Below the pieces are notes generated by a model. The model made no database searches. It saw only the letters and a program-made list of their open reading frames with translations, and was not told the origin of the DNA. From the NCBI GenBank assembly GCA_028288765.1, contig JAQGHQ010000110.1, forward strand, positions 1-33,477: a DNA stretch of 33,477 nt. Direction: 5' to 3'. This document shows, one piece after another, positions 14,269 through 23,311 of this stretch (position 1 is the stretch's first letter; each line of letters starts with the position of its first letter). The position numbers and the translations under genes are program-made. The DNA comes from Gemmataceae bacterium (GTDB taxonomy: Bacteria; Planctomycetota; Planctomycetia; Gemmatales; Gemmataceae).

Positions 14269-15474
14269 TCACCGCACCGTCAGTTTCCCGAAGCGAATCC
14301 CGGTGCGGTGCGTCTTCTCGGTGCCGCTGTCCCAGACGACATAGAACCGGCTGGGCGCGTACTCCAGGAGCGTCGGGTAAGAGTTGTGGACGCCGGCGTC
14401 GAAGAAGGTCCGCTCCGGCGACCACGACCCGCCGGGCGGCCGGACCTTGTAGCGCAGAGCCAGCCGCTCCCGCGCCTTGCCGTCGTTGTAAACGTACACG
14501 TCCGTCCCGTCGGTGGTGCGGCCGAAGAACGCCTTCGACGCGGTGTTGTGGAGGTCGGGCTCGGGCGCGGCCGCGGACCACGTGCGGCCGCCGTCCCGGC
14601 TCAGGGAGGAGTAGGCCCGGGGCGGGTCCAGGGCCACCTGCTCCCGGTCGTATCGCGCGGTCCGCATCACCATCCGGACCTCGCCCTCCTTGTCGCCGGG
14701 GGCGAGCTGGCCTTCGTGCAGGAAGACCGGTTCCTCCGCGGGCTGGGGGATGAACCCCGCCGCGGCGGCCTTCTCCTTGGGGGCGCCGGGCAGGCGCCAT
14801 TCCAGCAAGCTCGTACTCTCCAGGACGAACTGGTCGCGCGAGCCCCGCGGGTCGTTCCGCAGGGTGTTGCGGTGGACCGGGAGCAGGTAGCGCGGCCCCC
14901 GGTCGGTTTGGACGCGGAGGATGCCCCCGACGATGATCACCGGGCCGGAGTAGTGCATGGTCAGCTCGACCGGGACCCAGGACCGGCCGCCGTCGCCCGA
15001 GTACGCGGCGGCGAGCTGGGCGTCTTCGCTGTGCGTCCAGGACACGGGGCACCGCATGGCGAAGCACCAGAGGACGTCCTGGCCCGGGGGGCGGTAGAGG
15101 ACGGGGTTGGCGTAGGCGAACTGGAGGGCCCCGTGCCGGTGGCGGTGGTCAAAAATCGCGACCGGTTCGCCCCAGGTTTTCCCCTCGTCCGTGCTGACGC
15201 AGGAGAGGATGTCCCCCATGTCGGTCTTCCCCGGGATGCCGGCCCCGAAGGCGACGACGAGGTCCCGGGGCCCCCACTGGGCGATGTACGGCTGCCAGAG
15301 CCGGGCGGCCCCGGGCTGCCGGTCCACAGTGCGGACGAGGGTCACGTCGGTCGCGTCGCCGGCGGCTTCCGGCCCGCCGATCGCCGGAACGGCGAGGGCC
15401 GACCACGCCACGTCACACAAACAGACCAGGAGGGCGGTGGCCGACAACCGCCGGCCGGATGATGCGAGGTTCAT
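14269..15474 (-). CDS. Secreted sialidase / BNR-repeat exo-glycosidase
   Basis: This 401-residue protein starts at ATG 15474, with GGGAG upstream. The N-terminus (SSGRRLSATALLVCLCDVAW) is a signal peptide. Three Asp-box repeats (S-x-D-x-G-x-T/S-W) are visible: STDEGKTW, SGDGGRSW and SRDGGRTW, the mark of the six-bladed sialidase propeller. A candidate catalytic region lies around HRHGALQFAYANPVLYRP, and the C-terminal SYPTLLEYAPSRFYVVWDSG fits the last blade. The expected role is removal of sialic acid or a similar terminal sugar from external glycans, consistent with planctomycete polysaccharide use. The exact substrate is unknown and some relatives lack activity. Confidence 0.85.
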   Translation of the reverse strand: MNLASSGRRLSATALLVCLCDVAWSALAVPAIGGPEAAGDATDVTLVRTVDRQPGAARLWQPYIAQWGPRDLVVAFGAGIPGKTDMGDILSCVSTDEGKTWGEPVAIFDHRHRHGALQFAYANPVLYRPPGQDVLWCFAMRCPVSWTHSEDAQLAAAYSGDGGRSWVPVELTMHYSGPVIIVGGILRVQTDRGPRYLLPVHRNTLRNDPRGSRDQFVLESTSLLEWRLPGAPKEKAAAAGFIPQPAEEPVFLHEGQLAPGDKEGEVRMVMRTARYDREQVALDPPRAYSSLSRDGGRTWSAAAPEPDLHNTASKAFFGRTTDGTDVYVYNDGKARERLALRYKVRPPGGSWSPERTFFDAGVHNSYPTLLEYAPSRFYVVWDSGTEKTHRTGIRFGKLTVR

Positions 15475-15541
15475 GTGTCTCCCTTGGCTGTCTCCGCGAC
15501 ATCCCGGCACACCGCCGTGCTCTCCTCACCAGCAGCGGGAA

Positions 15542-15557
15542 TATCGTACCATCCCGG
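15542..15557 (-). promoter_or_regulatory. Candidate extended -10 promoter of the sialidase gene
   Basis: The minus strand reads GATGGTACGATA about 68 bases before the sialidase start, matching the site at 14233-14248 at 15 of 16 bases. The shared position upstream of two adjacent minus-strand genes suggests a promoter. Consensus evidence only. Confidence 0.3.
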
Positions 15558-15701
15558 TGCGGGGCCGAACCCGGATCCTCGTCCGGGAACCTCCGGCAAC
15601 AGGGTAAAACACCAACCGGGAATCGGGTTGACCAATCTCTCGGGTCGGGATGTAATCAACTCACGCCGTCCGCCAACCAAACCATAGGTCCCGCCGATCG
15701 C

Positions 15702-16751
15702 ATGGGCCGAGCTGTCAAAGCCCTTCTGTTCTTGGCTCTGGTCGTCGGCGTCCCGCTCTGGCTGTTCCTGTCCCCCCCGGGCGGCGGGCCGGACCACCTG
15801 ACCGCGGCCCGGGATGCGATCGGGCGACGCGATTTCGCCACGGCCCGGCGGGAACTCGACACCCATCTCGGTAACAACCCCCGCGACCTCGACGCCCACC
15901 TGCTGGCCGCCCAGACCGCCCGCCGGGCCGACGACGGCCCGGCCGCCGAGGGACATTTGCAACAGTACCTGGACCTCGGCGGCGACCCGGACGCCGTCGC
16001 GCTGGAGCGAACCCTCCGCCGGTCGCAAGAGGGCGACAGTTCGGGCGGCGGGGGGGCCCTCAAATTCTGCACGGACAACCCCGATCACCCGGCCGTCCCC
16101 TTCATGCTCGAGGCGCTCGCCCGGGGGCTCCTGGCGACCGGGCGGCCCGGCCAGGCGTTGACCTGTCTGGACCTGTGGCTCGCCCGATCGCCGCCCCCGG
16201 CCGACCGCGTCCAGGCACTGGAATGGCGGGGCCGGGCTCTTGAGGGCATGGGGCGGGCGCCCGAAGCGGCCGAAGATTACCGGCGGGCGCTCGCGATCGA
16301 TCCCGGACACGCCGAGGCGCGGCTGCGACTGGCCGGGTTCCTCACCCGGGACGACCCCCGGGAGGCGCTGGCGCATTACGAACGTCTCGAGCGCGACGCC
16401 CCCGGCCGGCCCGAGGTGTTGCTCGGGCTGGCCCGCTGCCGCCGCCAACTCGGCGACCACGAGGCGGCCGGCCGGATCCTCGCCGGCTTGACGGCGGCCC
16501 GCCCGGACGACGTGGACGTGCTCACCGAGGCGGGCGCGCTCGCGGTCGACCGCGGCCGCCCGGCCGAGGCGGAGGGGCTGCTCCGGAAGGCCGTCGCCCT
16601 GGCCCCGGACCGCCGCGACCCGAACCTCCAGCTCGCCCGGTGTCTCCACGACCTCGGGAAGGAAGCGGAAGCCTGGGAGGTCTCGGCGAAGGTGAAAAAG
16701 CTCGAAGAGGAACTCCTCCGCCGGATCGGCGTGGACCCGGGGGCCCCGTGA
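15702..16751 (+). CDS. Membrane-anchored TPR protein
   Basis: This 349-residue protein starts at ATG 15702 (MGRAVKALLFLALVVGVPLW), with one N-terminal membrane segment (about residues 6-24), then tandem TPR helices: ARDAIGRRDFATARRELDTH, LAAQTARRADDGPAAEGHLQ, RGRALEGMGRAPEAAEDYRR and RKAVALAPDRRDPNLQLARC, about seven to eight repeats in all. TPRs mediate protein binding; the location is probably the periplasmic side of the inner membrane. Its stop codon overlaps the GTG start of the FG-GAP protein (GTGA), so the two are translationally coupled and probably partner. A paralogue lies at 20486-21811. Confidence 0.88.
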   Translation: MGRAVKALLFLALVVGVPLWLFLSPPGGGPDHLTAARDAIGRRDFATARRELDTHLGNNPRDLDAHLLAAQTARRADDGPAAEGHLQQYLDLGGDPDAVALERTLRRSQEGDSSGGGGALKFCTDNPDHPAVPFMLEALARGLLATGRPGQALTCLDLWLARSPPPADRVQALEWRGRALEGMGRAPEAAEDYRRALAIDPGHAEARLRLAGFLTRDDPREALAHYERLERDAPGRPEVLLGLARCRRQLGDHEAAGRILAGLTAARPDDVDVLTEAGALAVDRGRPAEAEGLLRKAVALAPDRRDPNLQLARCLHDLGKEAEAWEVSAKVKKLEEELLRRIGVDPGAP

Positions 16752-18553
16752 AAAAACCTCTCCGGCGGGCCGGGAAGACCCGCCCGATCGTGCTCCTCGG
16801 TCTGATCGGAGTTCTCGTCGCCGCCGGGGTCGCGGTGTGGCTGGCCGTCCGGCCCGGCCCGGCCCCGACGCCGCCGGACCAACCCCTGCCGTCCGATTCT
16901 CCCGACCCCGAACCCGGCGGCCCGCCGGCGTTCGAGGACGTGACCGCCGGCAGCGGGGTGGCGTTCACCTACCGGAACGGGGAAGAGGCGGACCGGTACA
17001 CGATCCTCGAATCGCTCGGCGGGGGCGTGGCCCTGCTCGACTACGACGAGGACGGCAAGCTCGACATCTTCCTGACCGGCGGGGGCTCGTTCGACGGGTC
17101 GAGCCCGCCGCAAATCCGCGGGGCCCCGGGCCGGCTGTACCGGAACCTCGGCGGTTGGCGGTTCGCCGACGTGACCGCCGCGGCCGGGCTCGACGGCCCG
17201 CTGTTCTACACCCACGGGGCGGCCGCCGCCGATTACGACCGGGACGGGTTCCCCGATCTGCTCGTGACCGGGTGGGGCCGGGTCGCCCTGTACCACAACG
17301 AGCCGGACGGGCGCGGCGGCCGGCGGTTCGTCGAGGTCGGCCGGGCGGCCGGGCTGACCGACCCGCGGTGGAGTTCGAGCGCCGCCTGGGGCGACCTAGA
17401 CGGGGACGGGTTCCCGGATCTCTACGTCTGCTACTACGTCGACTGGTCCTTCGCGAACGACCCGGCCTGCCCGGGGGTGGGGCGGGCGGTGCCCCGGGAC
17501 GTCTGCCCGCCGCAGCGGTTCGGCCCGCTCCGGCACCGCCTCTACCGCAACAACCGGGACGGGACGTTCCGGGACGCGACCGCCGACGCCCCCCTGCGGC
17601 CCGACGGGAAGGGGCTCGGAGTCTTACTGGCCGACCTGGACGGGGACGGCCGGCCGGACGTCTACGTGGCCAACGACGCGGGCGACAACTTCCTGTACGT
17701 GAACCGCGGCGGAATGAAGTTCGAAGAGCGGGGGCTGGCCGCCGGGGTCGCGGTGGACGAGCACGGGCATTACAACGGCAGCATGGGGGTGGACGCGGCC
17801 GACTACGACGGGTCCGGCCGGCCGGCGGTCTGGGTGACCAACTTCCAGGGCGAGTACCACGCCCTCTACCGGAGCCTCGCCCCCGGGCGGTTCAGCTACC
17901 ATTCCCAGGCGGCCGGGATCGGCCGGCTCGGCCAGCAGTTCGTCGGCTTCGGGACGGGGTTTATCGACTACGACAACGACGGGTGGGAAGACCTGGTGAT
18001 CGCCAACGGCCACGTCCTCCGCCACCCGGTCGGGGCGCCGGTGGCCCAGCGGCCGGTCCTGCTGCGGAACGAGGAGCACGAGGGCCGGCGGCAGTTCCGG
18101 GAACCGGTCGGCCGCGGCGGGGCATATTTCCGGTCGGCCCGGCTCGGCCGCGGGCTGGCAGTCGGCGACCTGGACGACGACGGCTGGCCGGACGTGGTGG
18201 TGAGCCACCAGAACGAGCCGATCGTCCTGCTCCGGAACGTATCGGGGGTGGGGGCCGGGCGGGGGAACCACTGGCTCGGGATCCGGCTCGCCGGCCGGGG
18301 CCACCGCGACCTGGTCGGGACGGTGCTGACGCTGGAGGTGGGCGGCCGGAAGTTGACCCGGTTCGTGAAGGGCGGGGGGAGTTACCTGTCTTCGAACGAC
18401 TCCCGGGTGTGGTTCGGGCTTGGCCCGTCAGACCGACCCGGCCGGCTCACGGTGCGGTGGACCGGGGGTGGGGAGCAGCACTTCGACCAGCTGGCGGCCG
18501 ACCGGTACTGGCGGCTGACGGAGGGAGAGGGGGAGGCGCGGCCGGGGCCGTAG
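16748..18553 (+). CDS. FG-GAP/VCBS and ASPIC (CRTAC1-like) repeat protein
   Basis: This 601-residue protein starts at GTG 16748, overlapping the upstream TGA. An N-terminal membrane anchor (IVLLGLIGVLVAAGVAVWLA) and a Pro-rich linker come first. Then come FG-GAP propeller repeats with Ca-binding D-x-D-x-D-G loops: LLDYDEDGKLDIFLTGG, AADYDRDGFPDLLVTGWG, GDLDGDGFPDLYVCYYVDW, ADLDGDGRPDVYVANDAGDN, FIDYDNDGWEDLVIANG and VGDLDDDGWPDVVVSHQ. The C-terminal ASPIC/UnbV domain is GNHWLGIRLAGRGHRDLVGT to WTGGGEQHFDQLAADRYWRL. It is a surface or periplasmic adhesion-like propeller, with exact function unknown. Planctomycetes hold many such genes, often beside TPR proteins as here. Confidence 0.92.
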   Translation: MKKPLRRAGKTRPIVLLGLIGVLVAAGVAVWLAVRPGPAPTPPDQPLPSDSPDPEPGGPPAFEDVTAGSGVAFTYRNGEEADRYTILESLGGGVALLDYDEDGKLDIFLTGGGSFDGSSPPQIRGAPGRLYRNLGGWRFADVTAAAGLDGPLFYTHGAAAADYDRDGFPDLLVTGWGRVALYHNEPDGRGGRRFVEVGRAAGLTDPRWSSSAAWGDLDGDGFPDLYVCYYVDWSFANDPACPGVGRAVPRDVCPPQRFGPLRHRLYRNNRDGTFRDATADAPLRPDGKGLGVLLADLDGDGRPDVYVANDAGDNFLYVNRGGMKFEERGLAAGVAVDEHGHYNGSMGVDAADYDGSGRPAVWVTNFQGEYHALYRSLAPGRFSYHSQAAGIGRLGQQFVGFGTGFIDYDNDGWEDLVIANGHVLRHPVGAPVAQRPVLLRNEEHEGRRQFREPVGRGGAYFRSARLGRGLAVGDLDDDGWPDVVVSHQNEPIVLLRNVSGVGAGRGNHWLGIRLAGRGHRDLVGTVLTLEVGGRKLTRFVKGGGSYLSSNDSRVWFGLGPSDRPGRLTVRWTGGGEQHFDQLAADRYWRLTEGEGEARPGP

Positions 18554-18610
18554 GAGACCCGAGGGCCAAGCGGTGCCGCCTCGCTCCGATCCGCCGAGTG
18601 ATGACGGAAT

Positions 18611-18639
18611 AGAAACGGCCCCCGGACGGACCGGGGGCC
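18611..18639 (-). terminator. Terminator for the DUF1559-lipoprotein unit
   Basis: GGCCCCCGG (18617-18625) and CCGGGGGCC (18631-18639) form a strong stem. On the minus strand it is followed by GTTTCTATT. It fits the end of transcription leftward from the lipoprotein gene. The FG-GAP gene converges from the other side. Confidence 0.65.
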
Positions 18640-18671
18640 GAGTGGGATTGAGCCGGGATCACCCCCGGTGG

Positions 18672-18830
18672 TTACTTCTTCGATTTCTGCTTGTCGTATT
18701 TCTGCATCGCGTCCTGCGTCTGCTGTTGCTGCTCCGGGGTGGATTTCGGCTCGTCCTTGCTGGCCGAACACCCGGCCGCGGCGACCGCGGCGGCGAACAC
18801 GAGGCCCCATGCTCGAGCGAACCACTTCAT
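18672..18830 (-). CDS. Small lipoprotein downstream of DUF1559 gene
   Basis: This 52-residue protein starts at ATG 18830 (MKWFARAWGLVFAAAVAAAG). The lipobox AAAGC gives a lipidated Cys, followed by a short charged, Gln-rich tail (PEQQQQTQDAMQKYDKQKSK). It lies 46 bases after the DUF1559 gene on the same strand, before the shared terminator. Short lipoproteins of this type commonly follow DUF1559 pseudopilin genes in planctomycetes; the role is unknown, perhaps anchoring or partnering the pseudopilin. Confidence 0.75.
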   Translation of the reverse strand: MKWFARAWGLVFAAAVAAAGCSASKDEPKSTPEQQQQTQDAMQKYDKQKSKK

Positions 18831-18876
18831 CTCGGACACTCCGCTCTGGGAAAGGAAATTCACTCACCGGACCCGG

Positions 18877-19863
18877 TTACGGCAGGTTCACGACCTGGCC
18901 GTCGTCCCGGGTGGCCAGCTGTTGGACGGTGGTAAGGGGGGTGCTGTCGGTGAGGAACCGGACCGACCCGTCCCCGAACAGGAACATCACCCCGCCCGGG
19001 TGGGCCGAGTTCAGCGGGGTGTTGTCCCCCTCGTTGAAGCCGACCCCGGTCCCCCCCGGGTTGTCGCTCCACCCAGTCTTCTGGTTCAACTGGTATCGGA
19101 CGGTGGTGGTGTTGAACGCCCGGTTGTCCCCGCCCGGGCTCCCGTTCGACGGCGTCCCTCCCCAGGCGCAGCCCATGAACGCGGAGTGCGGCTGCGACGC
19201 GCGCCAGTCATTCTTGCCGCCGCCGGTGTCGACGATGTAATCGCCGTGTTCGCCGACCAGGATCTGGTTCGTGGTTCCGTCGGTGATGTCCGTGAGCTTG
19301 ATCTTGCTGTTCGGGAACAGGGCCCCGCCCCCGCTCACGATCCCACCCCCTCCGCTCCCGAGCCGGTTGCTCGGGTCGTTGGCGGCCCCGGCGATGGCCA
19401 CGTAGTTCGTGGTCGGGTATACGGAGTTCCCGGCGGCCATGCGCCCGGCGGGGAGCTGGGTGGGCAGGGGGCTGGACGGGCAGGAGAAGATCTTCGGCTG
19501 GACCCCGTCCGCGACGTTGCTGTTGTTCCCGTCGTTCCAGACGCCGTTGCTGAAGTTGAACTTCTGGTAGAGCGCCCCCTGCTCGATCTGGGGCAGGACG
19601 AACCCGATCCAGGAAAACCCCCACCCGCCGTTCGGCGGGACGGCACACCCGGCCGGCAGACCGCCGTTCGTGTCGTGGTAGGAGTGGAGGGCGATCCCCC
19701 ACTGTTTGAGGTTGTTCTGACAGCTGCTGCGGGCAGCGGCCTCGCGGACCTTCTGGACGGCGGGGAGGAGCAGGCCGATCAGGATCGCGATGATCGCGAT
19801 CACCACCAACAGCTCGATCAGCGTGAACGCGCTCCGCCTGGGGGAGATCAGACGAGATGGCAC
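18877..19863 (-). CDS. DUF1559 pseudopilin-like protein
   Basis: This 328-residue protein starts at GTG 19863, with AGGAGG about 7 bases upstream. The N-terminus has the prepilin cleavage motif and helix ([20 protein letters not shown]), followed by [20 protein letters not shown] and [20 protein letters not shown], which is the DUF1559 signature. The C-terminal [17 protein letters not shown] is the family's H-x9-DG motif. It is probably processed by a prepilin peptidase and assembled or anchored at the membrane by type II secretion-like machinery; its function is otherwise unknown. It lies just upstream of a small lipoprotein gene in a two-gene unit. Confidence 0.95.
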   Translation of the reverse strand: MPSRLISPRRSAFTLIELLVVIAIIAILIGLLLPAVQKVREAAARSSCQNNLKQWGIALHSYHDTNGGLPAGCAVPPNGGWGFSWIGFVLPQIEQGALYQKFNFSNGVWNDGNNSNVADGVQPKIFSCPSSPLPTQLPAGRMAAGNSVYPTTNYVAIAGAANDPSNRLGSGGGGIVSGGGALFPNSKIKLTDITDGTTNQILVGEHGDYIVDTGGGKNDWRASQPHSAFMGCAWGGTPSNGSPGGDNRAFNTTTVRYQLNQKTGWSDNPGGTGVGFNEGDNTPLNSAHPGGVMFLFGDGSVRFLTDSTPLTTVQQLATRDDGQVVNLP

Positions 19864-19999
19864 GACTCGCCTCCTGGGAAAAGGAATGGGACAACGAAAA
19901 ATGGAACCGCAAACTACTACTGCCGCAACCGGTATTTGGTGTGAATGCCGGGCGGGTGGAACAAGGACAGCGGACAGACGACGGAGATAACTTGTTTAG

Positions 20000-20027
20000 A
20001 CAGTATCGTCTCTTTCAGGTATGTCAA
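20000..20027 (-). promoter_or_regulatory. Candidate promoter of the DUF1559-lipoprotein unit
   Basis: On the minus strand TTGACA (20027-20022) is separated by 16 bases from TACTGT (20005-20000), giving a leader of roughly 130 bases to GTG 19863. The -35 is perfect and the -10 is weak. Confidence 0.4.
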
Positions 20028-20403
20028 CGGGGACGCGGAAAGTCGGAGTAACTAAAGCGGCCGCGAACCGGTTTTCTACGGTGGTGGAGTGGGTCGCCGC
20101 GACGGATCGGTCGACTGCGGGTGGTGCTCGGGCCACGGTCCCAGCGGGCCCGCGGATCGATGGCACTCACCCCGGACGGCCAGAGGCGACCGGCCAACAC
20201 TTCCTCAGTAATAAAGACGACGATGCTGGCAGCGAGTTTCAAGACTAAGACGGAATACCCGGGATGTCAACAGCAGAAGAAGACAACTTGCCTGAGAGAC
20301 TGATGAGAGGGCGAGGGCTGTCTGACTTGCTGATCGGTCCTGGGTTCGACGGTCCGTGACCCGGTCTGCCGGGAGGTTCGATTCGACGCCGTGACGGCCA
20401 ATC

Positions 20404-20409
20404 TATAAT
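20404..20409 (+). promoter_or_regulatory. Candidate -10 element of the TPR gene
   Basis: A perfect TATAAT lies at 20404-20409, and no strong -35 is seen at 16-18 bases. Transcription from it would begin near 20416, which excludes the GTG at 20411 and supports the start at 20486. Confidence 0.4.
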
Positions 20410-20485
20410 CGTGTCATCCGGGAGCGGCGCGGGATTTCCGCTCCGACGCCGGTCCCGCGGGACCCGCCGAACAGAGGTTCTTCTG

Positions 20486-21811
20486 GTGCCCCTACCCGCC
20501 CCACCGAACTCGTCGCCGGCCCCGCGGCGCTCCGCCAGCCCCCGCCGACTGCTCGTCGTCGTGCTGGTCATCCTGGCCGTCATGGGGTGGGTAGGATACG
20601 CCGTCGTCGCTCCGGAGTGGCGGGCGGACCGGGCGATCGCCCTCGCGGAGCAGGTCGCCGCCGAGGGCGACTACGACCGGGCCCGCGGGTACCTGGACGA
20701 GGTGCTGAAGGTCCGCCCGGCGAGCGGGCAGGCCCGGTTCCTGATGGCCCGCACCTGTCGCCGGGCGGACGACCTGACGGCGGCCGCGGCCCACCTGCGG
20801 GAAGCCAAGCGACTCGGGTGGGTGCCGGACGCGGTGGAGGTGGAGGAACACCTGATCGAGGCCCAGGAGGTCGGCCCGCGGGGGCCGAACGAAGCAACCC
20901 TCCAGCTCCTCGCCCTCACCCACCACCCCGACGAGCGGGTGATCCTCGAGGCCCTGGCCAAGGGCTACCGGAACGTCCACCGCCCGGAAGCCGCGGTCAA
21001 GTGGCTCGGGATCTGGATCACCCGGTACCCCGACGACTGGCTGCCGCGGCAATGGCGGGGGGAGATTCTGGAGGCGTTCAACCTGACTGACGACGCCCGG
21101 GCCGACTACCAGCGGGCACTCGAACTCCGGCCGGCGGCGATAGCGGCCCGGCGGCGGCTGGGTCGTCTCGAGCTGACCGAGAAGCAGAACCCCGCCGCCG
21201 CGGCCGAACACTTCACCGCCTTTCTCGAGGCGGTCCCGGAGGACCCCGACGGGCTCCTCGGGCTGGCCGAGTGCCGTCGGACTCAGGGGGACCCGGACGG
21301 GGCCCGCGGCCTCCTGGACAGGTTGCTCGGCCGGGACCCGGGGAACGCCCGCGGGTGTCTGGAGTGCGCCGCCCTGGAGGCCGACGCCGGCCGGCCGGCG
21401 TCGGCCCTCACGTGGATGGCCCGGGCCGAGGCCGCCTTCCCGGACGAGCCCCAACCGCACTACCGGCTGGCGCTCCTTCTGGCCCGCCTCGACCGGCCGG
21501 ACGATGCCGCCCGGCATATGCGCCGGTTCCACGAGTTGGACGAGGGATATCGACGGATCGCGGCGCTCACGAAACAGTTGCTGGGCGACCCGGCCAGCGC
21601 CGACCGGCGGGGTCAGATCGGGGCCGAGTTCCTCCGCCTCGGGCGGACCGAATCCGCGCTCGCCTGGTTCTTCAGTGCGCTCAACGAGGACCCGGGACAC
21701 CGGCCGACCCACCGGGCCCTTGCCGAGCACTACCAAAAGACCGGGCAATCGGTTCTTGCCGCCCGGCACCGGCAACACGCGGAAGGCAGCCAGACCGTCG
21801 CCAATCCCTGA
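20486..21811 (+). CDS. Membrane-anchored TPR protein (second paralogue)
   Basis: This 441-residue protein starts at GTG 20486, with AGAGG 8 bases upstream and a TATAAT box ahead; an in-frame GTG at 20411 is unlikely because it lies at or before the expected transcript start. After a basic N-terminus a single membrane segment (RLLVVVLVILAVMGWVGYAV) precedes TPR repeats, such as QVAAEGDYDRARGYLDEVLK, RALELRPAAIAARRRLGRLE and RLALLLARLDRPDDAARHMR. The layout resembles the TPR protein at 15702 (anchor then TPRs, similar spacing), so the two are probably paralogues, but no FG-GAP gene follows here. It ends 10 bases before the convergent antiporter gene. Confidence 0.87.
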   Translation: MPLPAPPNSSPAPRRSASPRRLLVVVLVILAVMGWVGYAVVAPEWRADRAIALAEQVAAEGDYDRARGYLDEVLKVRPASGQARFLMARTCRRADDLTAAAAHLREAKRLGWVPDAVEVEEHLIEAQEVGPRGPNEATLQLLALTHHPDERVILEALAKGYRNVHRPEAAVKWLGIWITRYPDDWLPRQWRGEILEAFNLTDDARADYQRALELRPAAIAARRRLGRLELTEKQNPAAAAEHFTAFLEAVPEDPDGLLGLAECRRTQGDPDGARGLLDRLLGRDPGNARGCLECAALEADAGRPASALTWMARAEAAFPDEPQPHYRLALLLARLDRPDDAARHMRRFHELDEGYRRIAALTKQLLGDPASADRRGQIGAEFLRLGRTESALAWFFSALNEDPGHRPTHRALAEHYQKTGQSVLAARHRQHAEGSQTVANP

Positions 21812-21821
21812 CGGGTGCGGG

Positions 21822-23288
21822 TCAGGCCCGGTCCGGTCGCCGGGCGGAGGGGGCGGGGGGTGTGTGCGGCAGCAACCACCGCAATGCCGGGGCCGTGGCC
21901 ATCGTGGTGGCGAGGGCCATGAGCACCATCATGGCGAACAGGGTCGGGGAGATGACCCCCAGGTCGAGCCCGATGTCGAGGACGATCAGGCCCATCAACC
22001 CGCGGGTGTTCATCATCGCCCCGAGCGCGGCACCCGTCCGCCAGTCCCGGCCGGTCAGCCGGGCCGCGACCAGCGTCCCGCCGAACTTCCCGAGCGTCGC
22101 CACCGCGATGATCGCCGCGCAGATCAGCCAGTTCTCCCACCCGCTCACCAGCCCGACCTGCGTCCGCAGCCCGGTGAGCGCGAAGAACGCCGGCAGGAGC
22201 AGGACGGTCACCACGTCCTTGAGCCGGCGGGTGAACTCGCGGGCGAGCTGGCTGTCGTGCGGGATCACCGCGCCGAGCAGGAACGCCCCGAATACCGCGT
22301 GAATGCCGATCGCTTCCGTCGCCAGGGCGGAGAGGAGCACCGCCACGAAGACCCCGGGAATGGCCGCGGCCGGGAGAGGGCCGGCGTCGAGCTGCCGGCA
22401 CACCCGCGCGGCCAGCGGCCGGACGACCAGGAACATCCCCGCGATGAACACCAGCGCCCCGAGCCCCACGCCGGCGGCCGTCCCGATCTGGGCCTGGGCC
22501 ACCCCGACCACGAACGCGAGCAGGCACCACGCGGTCACGTCGTCGGCAGCTGCGCACCCGAGCGCCACCACCCCGACCTCGGTCTTGTCGAGCCCGCGGT
22601 CGGCCAGGATGCGGGCCAGCACCGGGAACGCCGTGACCGACAGCGCCACCCCCATGAACAGGGCGAAGCTGGTGAACGGCACCCCGCGGTGCGACACGAC
22701 CGGGTAGAGCCACAGGGCGAGGCCCGCCCCGAGCACGAACGGGGCGACGATGCTGGCGTGCGAGATCGCCACCGCCGCGTGCGCCTGGTGCTTCAGCTTC
22801 GCACTATTCAGCTCCAGCCCGACCAGGAACATGTACAGAACCACCCCGAGCTGCGCGACCACCTTCAGCGCCGACACGACCTGCCCCTTCGGGTCGGCGT
22901 CCGGGCCGGGGATGAGCTGGTGCATCGCCTCCGGGGAGATCGCCCCGAGGAGCGACGGGCCGAGCAGGATGCCGGCGACGACCTCGCCGATGACCGGCGG
23001 CTGGCCGAGATACCCGAACGCCCGGCCGAGCACGTAGCCGAGCCCGACCACGGCGGCGAGCGTGGCGAGCACGTGCGCCACCACGTCGACCTGACCGGCC
23101 TTCGGCGCGGCCACCGAGATCGCCCCGGCTGGTACTTCCGGGGCGACGAGCCCGTCCCCGATGTGGCGGACGATGAGGAACACCCCGACGGCCGCGGCGA
23201 TCATCAGGACGTAAGCCGCCGCCGCCGCCCAGCCGGGGCCGGCTGGTGACGAGGTGCCGCGGGTCGGGGTGAGCGGGACGGAGTTCAT
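21822..23288 (-). CDS. Cation/proton antiporter (CPA2 family)
   Basis: This 488-residue membrane protein has about 13 hydrophobic helices. CPA2 features include LGQPPVIGEVVAGILLGPS after the first helices, VLYMFLVGLELN, LSVTAFPVLARILADRGL, and the ion-site pair AAADDVTAWCLLA with adjacent Asp residues. The region ALATEAIGIHAVFGAFLLGA and the MMNTRGLMGLIVLDIGLDLG near the C-terminus are also typical. There is no C-terminal TrkA/RCK domain, so it is a plain Na+ or K+/H+ exchanger rather than a full KefB/C. The first helix (AAAAAYVLMIAAAVGVFLIV) precedes a polar loop before the core. The likely role is pH and cation homeostasis. Start ATG 23288. Confidence 0.93.
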   Translation of the reverse strand: MNSVPLTPTRGTSSPAGPGWAAAAAYVLMIAAAVGVFLIVRHIGDGLVAPEVPAGAISVAAPKAGQVDVVAHVLATLAAVVGLGYVLGRAFGYLGQPPVIGEVVAGILLGPSLLGAISPEAMHQLIPGPDADPKGQVVSALKVVAQLGVVLYMFLVGLELNSAKLKHQAHAAVAISHASIVAPFVLGAGLALWLYPVVSHRGVPFTSFALFMGVALSVTAFPVLARILADRGLDKTEVGVVALGCAAADDVTAWCLLAFVVGVAQAQIGTAAGVGLGALVFIAGMFLVVRPLAARVCRQLDAGPLPAAAIPGVFVAVLLSALATEAIGIHAVFGAFLLGAVIPHDSQLAREFTRRLKDVVTVLLLPAFFALTGLRTQVGLVSGWENWLICAAIIAVATLGKFGGTLVAARLTGRDWRTGAALGAMMNTRGLMGLIVLDIGLDLGVISPTLFAMMVLMALATTMATAPALRWLLPHTPPAPSARRPDRA

Positions 23289-23311
23289 CGGCGGTGTGTG
23301 TCCCGGGCCGT

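Larger units (their letters stand above)
19864..20485. other. Intergenic region without a credible gene
   Basis: Between the divergent DUF1559 (minus) and TPR (plus) genes there are about 620 bases without a convincing coding frame. It holds the candidate promoters at 20000-20027 (minus) and 20404-20409 (plus), plus a lower-GC stretch around 19885-20030. I see no tRNA, repeat family member or CRISPR-like array. Confidence 0.6.

Noticed and set aside
16837..18612. 591-codon alternative frame inside the FG-GAP gene
   Set aside because: Arg/Pro-rich shifted frame; the FG-GAP repeats and ASPIC domain are in the other frame.
21504..23249. Long plus-strand open frame opposite the antiporter
   Set aside because: Low-complexity Arg/Glu/His/Pro composition and overlap with a fully convincing membrane transporter on the minus strand.
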